Counted from the stretch's first letter, positions 46,897 to 56,739 are shown. The stretch is 64,000 nt of DNA from Victivallis vadensis (GCF_003096415.1 NZ_QEKH01000005.1:62001-126000); one strand, 5' to 3'. A program made the numbers and translations. Notes: a model not told the origin generated them from the letters alone.

Positions 46897-47370
46897 TTCC
46901 AATCGCACGTGACCATACAGTCACTCATACGTTTCGTTACCTTTCCATACCATTGCAGGCCACAAACTAAATGCCGGTCATTTGCGGATGGCTCCGGAGG
47001 GCCCGGTTGCGCCCTCCGGACCTCCCCGTCCGAATTTGGACTCACGCGAACTTTCAGAGCACTTCCGCTCGCGGGCGCGGCTTTGCCGCTTACTTGTCGG
47101 GCTGCGCCCGCCAACCCTTCAACGTTCGCTACGCTCACTACGCCAGGGAGGCTTCGCTCTCTACGTTCGGCTTCGTCACTATCGTTCCTCGTTATTTTGC
47201 TGCCGCAAAATAATTCCCTCACATTCGTTCGCGGCGCTGACCGCGCTTGTTGTGCGCCGCATAAAAGGTTTTGGAGACCAACCTTCGCCTTGCCTGTGCT
47301 GGACGCCGCACGCCCCCCGGAGGGGCATTGGCGGGCGCACCCGGCAGCGGCACCTTGCCGCCGGCAGCGA
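46897..47370. repeat. structured noncoding repeat, copy B (upstream of a pseudopilin gene)
   Basis: Homologous to 6725-7400 and in the same orientation relative to the adjacent pseudopilin gene. Its hairpins are TCCGGAGGGC/GCCCTCCGGA (46993-47020), GCGGC/GCCGC (47077-47089), CGGGC/GCCCG (47098-47110), TTATTTTGC/GCAAAATAA (47192-47213) and GCGGCGC/GCGCCGC (about 47231-47260). Loops and linkers match copy A while stems differ with pairing kept. The rest of the gap 46786-47536 holds only pseudopilin leader DNA on one side and, on the other, AT-rich DNA and the terminator; I see no gene. Confidence 0.8.
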
Positions 47371-47477
47371 TTGCTATATTACAGATATATTACAGTTTAT
47401 ATTATGACAAAGAAAACCGCAAATGTCAAGATGCCGGGAAAAAATTTTCCGAATTTTCCGAATTCTCCGAATCAGCA

Positions 47478-47505
47478 AAGAAAAAGCCGGGGCCAATGCC
47501 CCGGC
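47478..47505 (-). terminator. intrinsic terminator of the 55-47 kb operon
   Basis: On the minus strand GCCGGGGC, loop ATTG, GCCCCGGC (47486-47505) forms an 8-bp perfect GC stem directly followed by TTTTTCTTT. It lies about 30 bp after the last gene of the leftward operon, a textbook rho-independent terminator. Confidence 0.85.
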
Positions 47506-47536
47506 GTATTGCAGTCGCCTTTCTCGAATCAGCGGT

Positions 47537-50500
47537 TTATTTCACCAGAAAGGCGGTTTCGGCGGTGTGTCCGGCGATCAGGTCCTCAACCGTCACCTGC
47601 CAGTGGCCCGGCTCATCGTTCCGGGCAATCGGCAGCGGCAGCTCCAATGCGCCGTCTTTGAGTGCGTAGTACCCGGAAAGGGCGTTGGGGCGGCCGGAGC
47701 TGTCCGCTACTTTCAGCCGGACCGCCTGAGTTCCGGCGGCCCCTTTCCGGCTCCGGAGGGTGATCCGAAGCCGGGCCGCTTCGCCGCGCTTCACTTCCGG
47801 CTCGGCCTGCACGCGGATTCCGGTGATTTCACTCTGTGCGACATAGAGCAGCCGTCCCGCGCCGGCGCCGAGGAACAGGCCGTCGATTCCGCCGTCCTTT
47901 CCGGGCGTCAGCAGGCGGCGGGTCAGCACATCGTAGACCGCCCTGCCCCCGGCGAGCAGCTCCGGGGCAAACTCCACGGCGACCGTCTGCGGCACTCCCG
48001 CATCCAGCACTTTGCCGTATTGCCCGACGTAGGTTCCGGCGCGGCGGGCATCGTTGATCACGAAAAGCGCCTGATCGCCGTCCCCGATGCGGCGGCTCAG
48101 GATCACATCCTCCGCCGGCGAGGAGACCTGATAGCGGAACCCCTTCGCAAGCAACAGTTCCTTCAGTTTCCTGCCGGAGGCGATCCAGCTTTTCTGCTGC
48201 TCCGCCGCGCTCAGCTTTTCGGTGACGGGGAACATCATCTTGATCGCGCCCGGCACGTTCAGCCCGAAGGTCTGGTCGACGATCACAAGCTTTCCCTTGC
48301 CTGCCGCGAATTTCACCACCGCGTCCCGGACGCTCCCGGTCAGGAAGCGGGTGTCCGGCACGATCAGCACGTCGTAACGTTCCAACTGCCCGGCGGATTC
48401 GTCAAACAGGATATCCGGCTGGAGCTGCGCGAATAGGATGCTGTTGTACACATCCGCGAAGAGCTTGTTGGAGTTCCCGTAGTTGCCGGTGCGCCCGTAG
48501 AGCGAACTTGCCGCCGACTGCAGCACCGCCACCCGGCCGGGGCCGCGGTTCATCGCCTTGAGCATCGGCCCGTAGGGCTTGACCAGCGTATCGGACACCG
48601 CCGCCAGCGCCTCGGCGGTGTCGGGATTGGTGTTCGCGTAGGTTCCCGGCGTGGTGCTGATGCTGCTGCCGCCGTCGAGCATGATCGCATCGACCGGGCG
48701 GGACATCGCCAGCCACACCGCTTCACGCACATGGTCCGGCGAAATCGTCACGAAACGGCCGAAATGCACCGCGTCGCGCGCTTCCACAAAGGAGTCGGCC
48801 TCTTTGGCGGCTTTGGCCCGATCGGCGGCGTTTTCAAGCTTGCCGACCACTTCGTTGGTATACCAGAAGAGCTGGATATTCGGCACCACCGGCTTTCTGC
48901 CGTCCACGGCGGCGCGCATTTCATCGATGTTTTCCAGCAAACCGAGCGGCGACGGATTGGTGTAGGTCCAGTGGCTCACGAAATCCATGCCGCGATCCCG
49001 TCCGAGAAAGGCCGGATTGCGCAGGATCGGGTCGTGGAAGGCGCGGGCTTTCGGCAGATACCGCTTCAGCCGCTCCGCCGCCAGCGCACGGCTGTCGACA
49101 TAGCCGGAGCCGTGCAGCCACCACCACCTGATATAGTCCAGCTCCGGCGTGGAGGCCGGCAGCACACCCTCCTTCGCCTGCTTCGCCTGCGCCCCGAGCG
49201 ACACGCCCACCATGCCCCAGGTGCGGTTCACATGGGCGGGAGGCTGCCCGAAACCGGCCTGCTTCGCCTGCTCCAGACAGGCGGGATGGAAGCACTGATA
49301 AAGTTTGCGCTCCTCGTTTTCGGTTTCGGAGTCGAAAAGCAGATAAGCCGGGGATTTCGCATCCCGCACCGCCTCGCCCAGCGCCTCGACCGATTTCTCC
49401 AGATGGCCGCGGTATTCAGGGTGGTTGTGGCAGATGTCGCCGGAGAGCTGATTGCCGCCTCTGGCATCCTTCATCATCATCGCGTCGAATTTCTTCTTGT
49501 CCCAGTAGCGCCGGGTATCCACCTTGAGCAGCGAACGCACCCCGTGCTTCAGCCCCGCGTCGGCACGGCGCACGGCGGCGGCCACCGATTCGAGATAGCC
49601 GGCTTCCTGCACATACTTCGACACGAAGAAGAACGGCGCCGACGATGCGGTGAAGCCGAGCCGCTCCAGTTCCAAATATGAGTCGATCCCGTCCCACAGG
49701 ATCATCTCGAAACGCCCGGCGCGCGGCACGGGAGCCACGGAAAGGTCGAGCTCGCCCGAAGCCAGCACCTGTTTCGCGGCATCGGTCAGCCGGTAGACGG
49801 CGCGGTAGTCGCCGACCCGCAGCGAAGCGGCCGGAAAGTTGACGGTCACGGTGCTCTGCTCCCCCGGCTTCAGCGCCGCGACCGTGCGGATTTCCGGCGG
49901 AAACGCATCGTCGAACCGGAAGGAGAATTCGATGCCTTTCCACTCCGTCCCGGAGTTGTTCTTCACCTGAAACAATAGCGGCGCCTCCTTTTCATCGTTC
50001 AGGAAGACGGTGCGCCACCCTTCGCGGACCACTGCCGCTGCGGCAGGAGGCGGCGGAACCGGCAGTTTCCGCAGCTCCATATCGCGGAAAGCCGCCTGAC
50101 GGTAGCGGACGCCGAGCGCAACCGAGCCGGAGGCGAAATTCTCCGCATGGGCGGTAAGAGTGGTTCCGCCGGCGGATGCGGTAAGCTCATTCCCCGACAC
50201 CGAGAGCGACAGGGTCAGCGGAGCCTGCTGCGGCGAAGCCTTTCCGGCGCCTTCGGTTTTGGCCAGGACCGTCTCCCGCCCGTCGACCACCTTGAACAAC
50301 TCCAATTGCCGGTGCGGGTCACCGTAGCGGAGCGCGTAGAAATTATCCCGGTTCCGCCAGCGGATCGCGAGAAACACATCCCCGACGCCGTCCCGCGTGG
50401 TCACGGTCGCCGAAAAGCTCTCTCCTCCCGGAGTTTCCGGGCCGGGAGCCACGATCCAGAGCGGCCGGTTTCCCGCGTCGGCGGAGTCGGAAAGTTCGGC

Positions 50501-50620
50501 GACGACGCCGTCCGTCTGCTCCCAGTCGCCCGAAACCGGCACCCACCGGCTGATCTTATCCGCCCGCGCCGCCGTCGCCAATGCGATGCAGCCGATCAAT
50601 AATAACGGAAGATGCTTCAT
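47537..50620 (-). CDS. secreted TIM-barrel glycosidase-like protein with GH42-like architecture
   Basis: 1027 residues from ATG 50620, which overlaps the upstream stop as ATGA and begins with a clear signal peptide (MKHLPLLLIGCIALATAARA). A concanavalin-like domain (about 25-185: WVPVSGDWEQTDG, YALRYGDPHRQLELFKV) and an Ig-like domain precede the barrel, which has SHWTYTNP, NRTWGMVGVSL and IMLDGGSS. A flavodoxin/GATase-like segment follows (YDVLIVPDTRFL, GKLVIVDQTFG). It is a paralogue of the gene upstream at 50617. No assigned GH family is recognised; last gene of its operon. Confidence 0.65.
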   Translation of the reverse strand: MKHLPLLLIGCIALATAARADKISRWVPVSGDWEQTDGVVAELSDSADAGNRPLWIVAPGPETPGGESFSATVTTRDGVGDVFLAIRWRNRDNFYALRYGDPHRQLELFKVVDGRETVLAKTEGAGKASPQQAPLTLSLSVSGNELTASAGGTTLTAHAENFASGSVALGVRYRQAAFRDMELRKLPVPPPPAAAAVVREGWRTVFLNDEKEAPLLFQVKNNSGTEWKGIEFSFRFDDAFPPEIRTVAALKPGEQSTVTVNFPAASLRVGDYRAVYRLTDAAKQVLASGELDLSVAPVPRAGRFEMILWDGIDSYLELERLGFTASSAPFFFVSKYVQEAGYLESVAAAVRRADAGLKHGVRSLLKVDTRRYWDKKKFDAMMMKDARGGNQLSGDICHNHPEYRGHLEKSVEALGEAVRDAKSPAYLLFDSETENEERKLYQCFHPACLEQAKQAGFGQPPAHVNRTWGMVGVSLGAQAKQAKEGVLPASTPELDYIRWWWLHGSGYVDSRALAAERLKRYLPKARAFHDPILRNPAFLGRDRGMDFVSHWTYTNPSPLGLLENIDEMRAAVDGRKPVVPNIQLFWYTNEVVGKLENAADRAKAAKEADSFVEARDAVHFGRFVTISPDHVREAVWLAMSRPVDAIMLDGGSSISTTPGTYANTNPDTAEALAAVSDTLVKPYGPMLKAMNRGPGRVAVLQSAASSLYGRTGNYGNSNKLFADVYNSILFAQLQPDILFDESAGQLERYDVLIVPDTRFLTGSVRDAVVKFAAGKGKLVIVDQTFGLNVPGAIKMMFPVTEKLSAAEQQKSWIASGRKLKELLLAKGFRYQVSSPAEDVILSRRIGDGDQALFVINDARRAGTYVGQYGKVLDAGVPQTVAVEFAPELLAGGRAVYDVLTRRLLTPGKDGGIDGLFLGAGAGRLLYVAQSEITGIRVQAEPEVKRGEAARLRITLRSRKGAAGTQAVRLKVADSSGRPNALSGYYALKDGALELPLPIARNDEPGHWQVTVEDLIAGHTAETAFLVK

Positions 50621-53187
50621 CGCTCCGTCTCCTTCTTTCTTTCCCAGATGATCGAACACATTCCTTTTCCGGCCAGGTCGGCGGCTTCGATCCGCCACGG
50701 CCCTTCGGGGTCGCCCGCCGCCAGCGGAACCGTCAGCGACAGCACTCCGTCCCGGACCGGCCGCACTCCGCTGTATTCACTCAAAATACCATCGGGCCGG
50801 TAAATGTCAAGCCGGACCGGCCTTACGGTATCCTCGCCATCTTTGATCCGAAGATCAAGACTGAAAGCTTCCGGCAGCGGCGCCGCCCGGAGTACAAGCT
50901 CTCCCGGCGGCGTTTCGGAGATCGCCATAATCCTGCCTCCGGCTGCCGGAAGCTCCAGCTTGAATTCATAGAAACCGCCGCCCACGCTCCGGCAATCCGG
51001 AGTTTGTCCGGTCAGGAGCTCCCGGACAAAGGGAGGCTGTGCAAAGGGACCGATTTTCCAGACGCCATGCTCCGGCACGCCTTTTTCCATCATCGCCCGG
51101 TATTTGCCGGAACGTTCGTCCCAGGTGCGGCGGTCGTTGACCGCGAACAAATAGCGGAGCCGCCCGCCGGTGCGCATATTGCAGAGGATGCGCGGCGAAG
51201 AACAATCGAAGTCACGCCGCACCACGCCGTCGAGCCGTTCGCGCATCTCGGCGGCGAACGTTTCCAGGCGGCGCTGGTCCTCGTCCGCGGTCACGCCGTC
51301 GACCGCGACTTCGCCGCCCCACTCCGAGCGGAAATTGGTGTCGTCGGCCACCGCGAAATCACTGCCCCGGCAGATCGCGTTGGCGTTCACATTGCGCCGG
51401 TAGGAGAAATCGAAGCCGAACCGGATCACCCCCGGCACCTCCGCCCGGAGCCAGCGGTCGGCGATCACCGTGCCGCCCCGCCGCGCAAATTCGACGATCC
51501 GGCGGTAAACCGGCTCCGGCAGCGTGTCGGCGGCGGGCAGCGCCAGCAGCTCATAACGTTCCAGCGCATCCTCAAGCACATCTTCCTCGAAGATCACGTC
51601 GGCGGGAATCTGCGCCATATTCATCATGGTATAGAAGTCGTAAATCTGATAGTTCTGGTAGTGCGCGTGGGATCGCGGCACCCGGCCGTACACCCTCGAA
51701 GTGAAACAGTCCAATACCGCCGCCCGGCGCGGCAAATTGCAAGTGGCGCGGGCCAACGCGCCGAAAGGCTTAAGCACCTCCCGGTTGAACTCCGCAATCG
51801 CGGATTCGGTGGCCGGTGAAAAAATCGCCGGGTCGCCGCCTTCAAAGAACGCTTCGATCGGACTGCCGAAGTAGCAACCGAGCGCCTGCGGGCCGCGAGA
51901 GAAGTTGATCCACGCGCACTCCTTCCAGCGGTCCGGCCCCATGCGCAACGTAAACTCCCGCGCGAACCGGTCGCTGCCGCACGGCGTCAAGGTCCCGGCG
52001 TAATTCCACAGGGTGATCGTATGGATGAATTCCCGGTTCCCCCGCCGGGCGGCGGCGGCGAGGGTTTCGACGAAAAGCGTCAGCTTCGGGTCAGGATTGG
52101 TATAGGTCCACGAACTGACCGTCCCCAGCCCGTCGAACCGCGCGGGCAGCGGCGCCAGCCGCAGCGGATCGGCAATCGTCGCCAGGTCGGGCCGCGCCTG
52201 CCGGGCGGTTTCGGCCATCAGCCGGTTGATCGGGGTCCAGCCGTCGCCCTCCTCGAAATAGTAACGGGCGTACTTCAGCTCCGGGTCGGAAGCGGAAACC
52301 ACCCCGGGGGCCAGTTCGGGAATGTCGGGATAGCTCTCCGCGAACACCCGTTCCAGCGAACGCAGCCGGGAGAGCTTCACGCCCATCGCCGCTTCATGAT
52401 GCGCCACCGACTCCGGATCGCAGGGCAGCTTGAGCTTGTCCTCCAGTTCGCTGTTCATGAACATCGTCGAACAGGCCGGAAACTCCGCGAAAAGCGCCAT
52501 CAGCCGCCGGATCAGGAAACGGGCTTTTTCCTGCGTATAAGGATGATACGGATTCAGGAATTCCGAACGCGAGCCGTCGGGATTGATCCGGTGCGCTTCC
52601 GCCGGGGCGTCCGGCCCGGCCCGGAAAATTCCGCCGGCGGTGTTTTCGATCAGGATTCCCAGCTGGATGCCGCGTTTCATCGCCTTTTCAATCAGCGCAA
52701 CCGCGCCGTCCGGGTGCTCGACCGCCCAGCCGGCCCGGAACTGGCTCCAGGTCACGCCGAGGGCTTCGAGCTTGTCCAGTTCGCGCTCGGCGGTCTCCCC
52801 GCCGGCTTCCAGCGCATCGTAGTGAACCGTCGACGGCCAGTGCCAGAACTCCATGCGGTCCGGCTCCGGCGCGGGCACCACGTCGATCAGGAACTCCTGC
52901 CGGACCAGCGTATTCCCGCCGCACTCCAGCACCGCGGCCATCAGGTGGCTGCCGCAGCAGAGGCGGGCCGTATCGATCCGGAACTCCAGATCGCCGACAT
53001 GGTGGTTCAGCTTCGGGATATCCCGGCGGCCGACGATCCCGATTCCGGCGATTTCCAGCGTCAGCGAGCAGTTGTGGAAGTTGTGCGGCTCGAAGTTCAT
53101 CACATCGAAGCGCATCAGCGGTTGTTCATTCCGGAAAAAGCAGCGTCGGCGGCTGGTCTGTATGATTTTGATATTGCCGTCTTTCAT
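50617..53187 (-). CDS. TIM-barrel glycosidase-like protein without signal peptide
   Basis: 856 residues from ATG 53187 (GAGGTG upstream). Its middle matches the downstream secreted paralogue: VSSWTYTNPDP, an ARYYFEEGDGW segment, FMNSELEDKL with possible acidic catalytic residues, and a GATase-like part (YELLALPAADTL, GGTVIADRWL). Unlike its partner, it starts with MKDGNIKIIQTSRRR and has no export signal, so one of the pair appears cytoplasmic and the other exported. That division suggests stepwise breakdown of the same glycan. I cannot name its family. Confidence 0.65.
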   Translation of the reverse strand: MKDGNIKIIQTSRRRCFFRNEQPLMRFDVMNFEPHNFHNCSLTLEIAGIGIVGRRDIPKLNHHVGDLEFRIDTARLCCGSHLMAAVLECGGNTLVRQEFLIDVVPAPEPDRMEFWHWPSTVHYDALEAGGETAERELDKLEALGVTWSQFRAGWAVEHPDGAVALIEKAMKRGIQLGILIENTAGGIFRAGPDAPAEAHRINPDGSRSEFLNPYHPYTQEKARFLIRRLMALFAEFPACSTMFMNSELEDKLKLPCDPESVAHHEAAMGVKLSRLRSLERVFAESYPDIPELAPGVVSASDPELKYARYYFEEGDGWTPINRLMAETARQARPDLATIADPLRLAPLPARFDGLGTVSSWTYTNPDPKLTLFVETLAAAARRGNREFIHTITLWNYAGTLTPCGSDRFAREFTLRMGPDRWKECAWINFSRGPQALGCYFGSPIEAFFEGGDPAIFSPATESAIAEFNREVLKPFGALARATCNLPRRAAVLDCFTSRVYGRVPRSHAHYQNYQIYDFYTMMNMAQIPADVIFEEDVLEDALERYELLALPAADTLPEPVYRRIVEFARRGGTVIADRWLRAEVPGVIRFGFDFSYRRNVNANAICRGSDFAVADDTNFRSEWGGEVAVDGVTADEDQRRLETFAAEMRERLDGVVRRDFDCSSPRILCNMRTGGRLRYLFAVNDRRTWDERSGKYRAMMEKGVPEHGVWKIGPFAQPPFVRELLTGQTPDCRSVGGGFYEFKLELPAAGGRIMAISETPPGELVLRAAPLPEAFSLDLRIKDGEDTVRPVRLDIYRPDGILSEYSGVRPVRDGVLSLTVPLAAGDPEGPWRIEAADLAGKGMCSIIWERKKETER

Positions 53188-53243
53188 AATTACCACCTCA
53201 GAGGTTTATCGTCGCAGGCGGCCGCTTCGGGATCGGCTCCCGT

Positions 53244-53948
53244 TCAGTCCCCCTGCGTCAGTTCATCGGGAATGATCGCGCCGGGGCGGATCATGCGGAT
53301 AATCGGAGAAATGACTCCGGTCGAGTTGATCCAGCGTTCTCCGGAGTTCGCCGCGCCGTGGTCGATCGAACCGACATGGCCGTCGAAGAACACCATATTG
53401 CCGCGACCGCTGTGAACCAGATAGGGATACCCGTAACCGTTCGTGGTCACATTGGTCACCATGCGGAATGCGTTGCTGTTGTCCGCGTCCCCCGGATTCC
53501 GGGCGCATCCCAGCATTCCGATTCTGGAGGCGCCGACCTTCTGGTAATCGGACTTCGCCAGGCTGACCGGCTTCTGGTCGGCGGTGTAGACGCCACCGTA
53601 GGTCTTGCGCCATGAATTCTCATCCGCCGCCGTCTGGGTCGGCATCGCATCCGGGCAGAAGAATACCTTGTTGAATTTCGGAATGTACGCTCCCTTCCAC
53701 AGCGCATAATTCCATGCGTAGCTGTTGGCGCCGCCCTGCTGGTAGCTCTGGCCCGCCGGGAAGTACATCCGGTTGTCGTCCATATATCCGACCGCGCCCA
53801 TGCTGAGCTGCTTCAGGTTGCTGACGCAGTTGATCGCACGGGCCCGCATCCGGGCGTTGTTCAGCGCCGGCAGCAGCATCCCGGCGAGAATCGCGATGAT
53901 CGCGATCACGACGAGCAGCTCAATTAAGGTGAAATTTCTTCTCTTCAT
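53244..53948 (-). CDS. pseudopilin-like protein
   Basis: 234 residues from ATG 53948 (GGAGAG upstream). The short leader MKRRN leads to [19 protein letters not shown] with Asn at -1 and Glu at +5. The body contains [19 protein letters not shown] and ends with [12 protein letters not shown], an exact H-X9-DG. It lies in the middle of an operon: 28 bp after the secreted barrel protein (53977) and 56 bp before the gene at 50617. Role as for the paralogues: envelope-located, function unproven. Confidence 0.8.
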   Translation of the reverse strand: MKRRNFTLIELLVVIAIIAILAGMLLPALNNARMRARAINCVSNLKQLSMGAVGYMDDNRMYFPAGQSYQQGGANSYAWNYALWKGAYIPKFNKVFFCPDAMPTQTAADENSWRKTYGGVYTADQKPVSLAKSDYQKVGASRIGMLGCARNPGDADNSNAFRMVTNVTTNGYGYPYLVHSGRGNMVFFDGHVGSIDHGAANSGERWINSTGVISPIIRMIRPGAIIPDELTQGD

Positions 53949-53976
53949 GGCATTTCTCTCCCTGGTTTGATTGTTC

Positions 53977-55239
53977 TTACTCGGCAACAAATCGGAGGCA
54001 TTTCACTTCATACGGCTGCAGTTCAACCTCGAACCCGCCGTGATCCACAGTAACCGCATTCCGCCCGGAAATCAAGTCGGCCACCCCGACTTTTCCCTCG
54101 GGCAGTCCCGAAACCCGCACCTTCACGGCGGCCTCCGGGGCCGAATTCACCAGAAACAGCGTCCGCCGGTCACGGTATCCGATCTCGGCGAATGCCACGG
54201 ACGGGTATTCGCGCACGTCCTTTTTGTTGTTGATCCCCACATCGACCGCGACCGCCGCCGGACCGGAGACCACCTCGACCTTCAGCCGGTCCAGCCGTTT
54301 GCCGAACAGGAAGAGTTCCCCGAGCTTCTTTTCGCCGGCCAGCTCCCGCGCGATTTGCGCATAGGCGTCGAAGTAACGGTCGTATGCGTCGAAGCCGGGG
54401 CGCTTCGCCAGCGAGAACACCACCACGCCTTTCGCCCCCGACACCAGCGACAGATATACGTCGTGGCGCACCAGCTTCTCCAGAATGTCCAGATGCTTCG
54501 CTTCCGGCTGCCGGAACATCTCCGGCACCGCGATCGGAACCGCCTTCGCACCGGTCTCCGCCACCGCCTGCGCTTCACTCTCGGCGGACCAGCGGCACCA
54601 GACCCGTTCATCCTCCTTTTTCAACTGGGTCGGATACATTCCCTTGCCCACCACGCCGAGAGCTTCGGCGAACGGAATCATCTGCTCTTTCGTATAGTGG
54701 TTCGGCAGATAGAGCCACACCGGGCGCCGCTCCGGATCATTTTCGCGGATCGTTTCAGCCGCCGCTTTCAGAAAAGCCATATCGCGCTTCCGCCACGGCC
54801 GCAGTTCCTCCGGCCCGAGATACCACCACGCGATCCGCCGGTTTACCGCATTCTTCTTCACCTGTGCGGCGATGCTTTTCAAATAAGGCTTCGCATTGAA
54901 ATCCGGCGCATCCAGCAGTTTTTTGGTCAGCCTGACGCCGTCCGCCTCCGGCTGGACCGGGTAGATCATAAACAGCCCTTCGCGCTCCGCATCGGCAGTC
55001 AGGTTGCGGATCTGGTACTCGCTGTAGACCGGCCCGGCCATCGTGTAACCGGCCTGCTTCATCGCCGCCGTATCCGCCGGAGAGAAACCGGAGAACGGGA
55101 AAATCCGCCCCTGCGGATAGATCCGGTCCTCCGGCAACCCGCGTCCCGAATCGAAGCCGGGAGCCAAAAAGCTTTCCGTCCCCGTCGCCGGCAGGCAGAG
55201 AAGCGGCAGAAGCATCAGTTTCAGAATCATCCGCATCAT
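53977..55239 (-). CDS. secreted TIM-barrel glycosidase-like protein
   Basis: 420 residues with a signal peptide (1-20). The strand sequence [38 protein letters not shown] (two acidic residues at a strand end), [32 protein letters not shown] suggests a barrel, followed by a C-terminal beta domain ([20 protein letters not shown]) like that found after many GH barrels. It is the first gene of the leftward operon controlled by the 13-bp palindromic operator. I cannot assign a GH family. Confidence 0.62.
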   Translation of the reverse strand: MMRMILKLMLLPLLCLPATGTESFLAPGFDSGRGLPEDRIYPQGRIFPFSGFSPADTAAMKQAGYTMAGPVYSEYQIRNLTADAEREGLFMIYPVQPEADGVRLTKKLLDAPDFNAKPYLKSIAAQVKKNAVNRRIAWWYLGPEELRPWRKRDMAFLKAAAETIRENDPERRPVWLYLPNHYTKEQMIPFAEALGVVGKGMYPTQLKKEDERVWCRWSAESEAQAVAETGAKAVPIAVPEMFRQPEAKHLDILEKLVRHDVYLSLVSGAKGVVVFSLAKRPGFDAYDRYFDAYAQIARELAGEKKLGELFLFGKRLDRLKVEVVSGPAAVAVDVGINNKKDVREYPSVAFAEIGYRDRRTLFLVNSAPEAAVKVRVSGLPEGKVGVADLISGRNAVTVDHGGFEVELQPYEVKCLRFVAE

Positions 55240-55266
55240 GCGATCCCTTTCATTATTCCAACATTT

Positions 55267-55279
55267 TGGACACTGTCCA
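55267..55279. promoter_or_regulatory. operator TGGACA-C-TGTCCA, operon copy
   Basis: A perfect 13-bp palindrome lying between the -10 box (55293-55298) and the start codon (55239) of the leftward operon, at about +7 to +19, where bound repressor would block transcription. The same site occurs at 56668-56680 and, with one mismatch, at 56598-56610, flanking the GntR-type regulator gene. Confidence 0.78.
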
Positions 55280-55292
55280 TTTTCTGATTACA

Positions 55293-55321
55293 ATTATACG
55301 CGATTCCGATTGAAAAGTCAA
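55293..55321 (-). promoter_or_regulatory. sigma70 promoter of the 55-47 kb operon
   Basis: TTGACT (55316-55321, minus strand) and TATAAT (55293-55298) with 17-bp spacing, immediately upstream of the 13-bp operator. Confidence 0.78.
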
Positions 55322-55452
55322 TAGGGCAAATCGAAATTCCGATGATTTTTTCTGATTTTTTGTTCGGTGTCCAAAAATATCAGTTCAACCGTAGTTCCGA
55401 CAGCAGAAAGCACGCCGATCCGCACCGGGATCCACGGCCGGGCGCTTCGGCT

Positions 55453-56535
55453 TTACGGCAGCGCCGCCACGCTGGCGCGTTCGACCAGTTCCGGTTTCAG
55501 CTCGACGGATTCCGGGCGTTTCCCGGAGGCGACCCACTGCCGCAGCAGCTCCACCGCCGTCTCGCCCTGTTCCCGGAGCGGCTCCGCGAACGTCGTCAGG
55601 CCGGAGACTTCCGCACCGCGCCATGAATGATTGTCGAAAGAAAGCACCGAAAGCTGCCCGGGAATCCCGATTCCGAGCCTTCCGGCGGCCTCGAACAGCC
55701 AGCCGGCCCGGTAGTCGCGCACCGTGAAGATCGCGGTCGGCAGCTCCGGCTGCTTCAGGAAGTTCATCAGCACGCCCACCTGGTCCGCGCTCTGCTCGTA
55801 ACCGAGGCCGGAGAGCACCCAGGCCGGATTCAGCGGCACATCCTCCTCCGCCAGCGCCCCCCGGAATCCGGCCAGCATCTCGGCGTACAGATAATCCCGG
55901 ACCGCCCCGGTCACAATGCCGATCCGGCGGTGCCCCCTGCCGATCAGGAAGCGCACCGCGTTACGCGCCGCCGCGCGGTAGTCGACATAGGTGCGCAGCG
56001 CCCCCTCGTGCCCCCGGTTGTCGGCGGCGATCACATACGGAACCGCCGCCTTCTCCAGCGGCGCGATCAACCCGTCGAAGTTGTCGCACTGCAGATAGAT
56101 CATCCCCTGGATCAGGCCGTTCATGCAGTGGGCGATGATCTCGTCGGTCATCCGGCCGGAATCGGAAAACGAAGCCAGCATCTCGCAGTTTTTCTTTTCC
56201 GCCCCGGCCGCGATCCCGGCCAGCAGCTCCATGGAAACCGGCAGATAGCGGAATGTGCCGAAATCGGAAGGGCGCACGAAAAAACGCTTGAGCATATTCC
56301 GGCTCGCGCCGTTTTCCAGCACCAGCGCCCCGCAGTTCGGATAGATCTGGATCAGCCCCTCCTCCTGCAGCAGCTTCAGGATATTGTGCACGGAGCTCTT
56401 GGAAACATTCAGCGATTTCGCCAGCTCCCGCGCCGAAGGCAAATAGGTGCCGGCCAGATAATGGCCGTTCAGAATCTCCTCGCGCAGCTGGGTGCGGCTT
56501 CCATTGGTCTTATTGTTTTTTCGCGGCGTCGCCAT
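55453..56535 (-). CDS. GntR-type regulator with LacI-like domain; probable repressor of the TGGACA operator
   Basis: 360 residues from ATG 56535, which has a near-perfect AGGAGGTG; the longer frame is rejected. The winged helix spans about 15-75 (LPSARELAKSLNVSKSSVHNILKLL) and is followed by a LacI-like effector domain with RGHRRIGIVTGAVRDY and a terminal ELVERASVAALP. The gene is flanked by three copies of a TGGACA-N-TGTCCA palindrome: in its own promoter, in that of the MFS gene, and in that of the leftward operon. It therefore probably represses all three and is autoregulated. The ligand is not known. Confidence 0.85.
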   Translation of the reverse strand: MATPRKNNKTNGSRTQLREEILNGHYLAGTYLPSARELAKSLNVSKSSVHNILKLLQEEGLIQIYPNCGALVLENGASRNMLKRFFVRPSDFGTFRYLPVSMELLAGIAAGAEKKNCEMLASFSDSGRMTDEIIAHCMNGLIQGMIYLQCDNFDGLIAPLEKAAVPYVIAADNRGHEGALRTYVDYRAAARNAVRFLIGRGHRRIGIVTGAVRDYLYAEMLAGFRGALAEEDVPLNPAWVLSGLGYEQSADQVGVLMNFLKQPELPTAIFTVRDYRAGWLFEAAGRLGIGIPGQLSVLSFDNHSWRGAEVSGLTTFAEPLREQGETAVELLRQWVASGKRPESVELKPELVERASVAALP

Positions 56536-56561
56536 CCTCACCTCCTGTTTTTTCCAATTAC

Positions 56562-56589
56562 ACAATACCCCCTTTCCCGAAAAAGTCAA
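56562..56589 (-). promoter_or_regulatory. sigma70 promoter of the GntR-type regulator
   Basis: TTGACT (56584-56589, minus strand) and TATTGT (56562-56567) with 16-bp spacing; the operator at 56598-56610 lies just upstream of the -35 box. Confidence 0.6.
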
Positions 56590-56597
56590 CTCAATTT

Positions 56598-56610
56598 TGG
56601 ACATTGCCCA
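56598..56610. promoter_or_regulatory. operator TGGACA-T-TGCCCA, regulator copy
   Basis: One mismatch from the perfect palindrome, adjacent to the regulator's own promoter, which suits autoregulation. Confidence 0.65.
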
Positions 56611-56639
56611 ATTATTTTATATTTTTTTCGTTTTTCCTC

Positions 56640-56668
56640 TTGACTTTCTCTCTTTTTCATCGTATAAT
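56640..56668 (+). promoter_or_regulatory. sigma70 promoter of the MFS transporter
   Basis: TTGACT (56640-56645) and TATAAT (56663-56668) with exact 17-bp spacing; the operator begins on the last base of the -10 box. Confidence 0.8.
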
Positions 56669-56680
56669 GGACATTGTCCA
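56668..56680. promoter_or_regulatory. operator TGGACA-T-TGTCCA, MFS copy
   Basis: Perfect 13-bp palindrome overlapping the expected transcription start of the transporter gene; identical half-sites to the copy at 55267-55279. Confidence 0.8.
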
Positions 56681-56739
56681 ATAAATAATTTTCAAATGGA
56701 CTCCGGGTATTATTACGATAACGATGGGGGGGATACATC

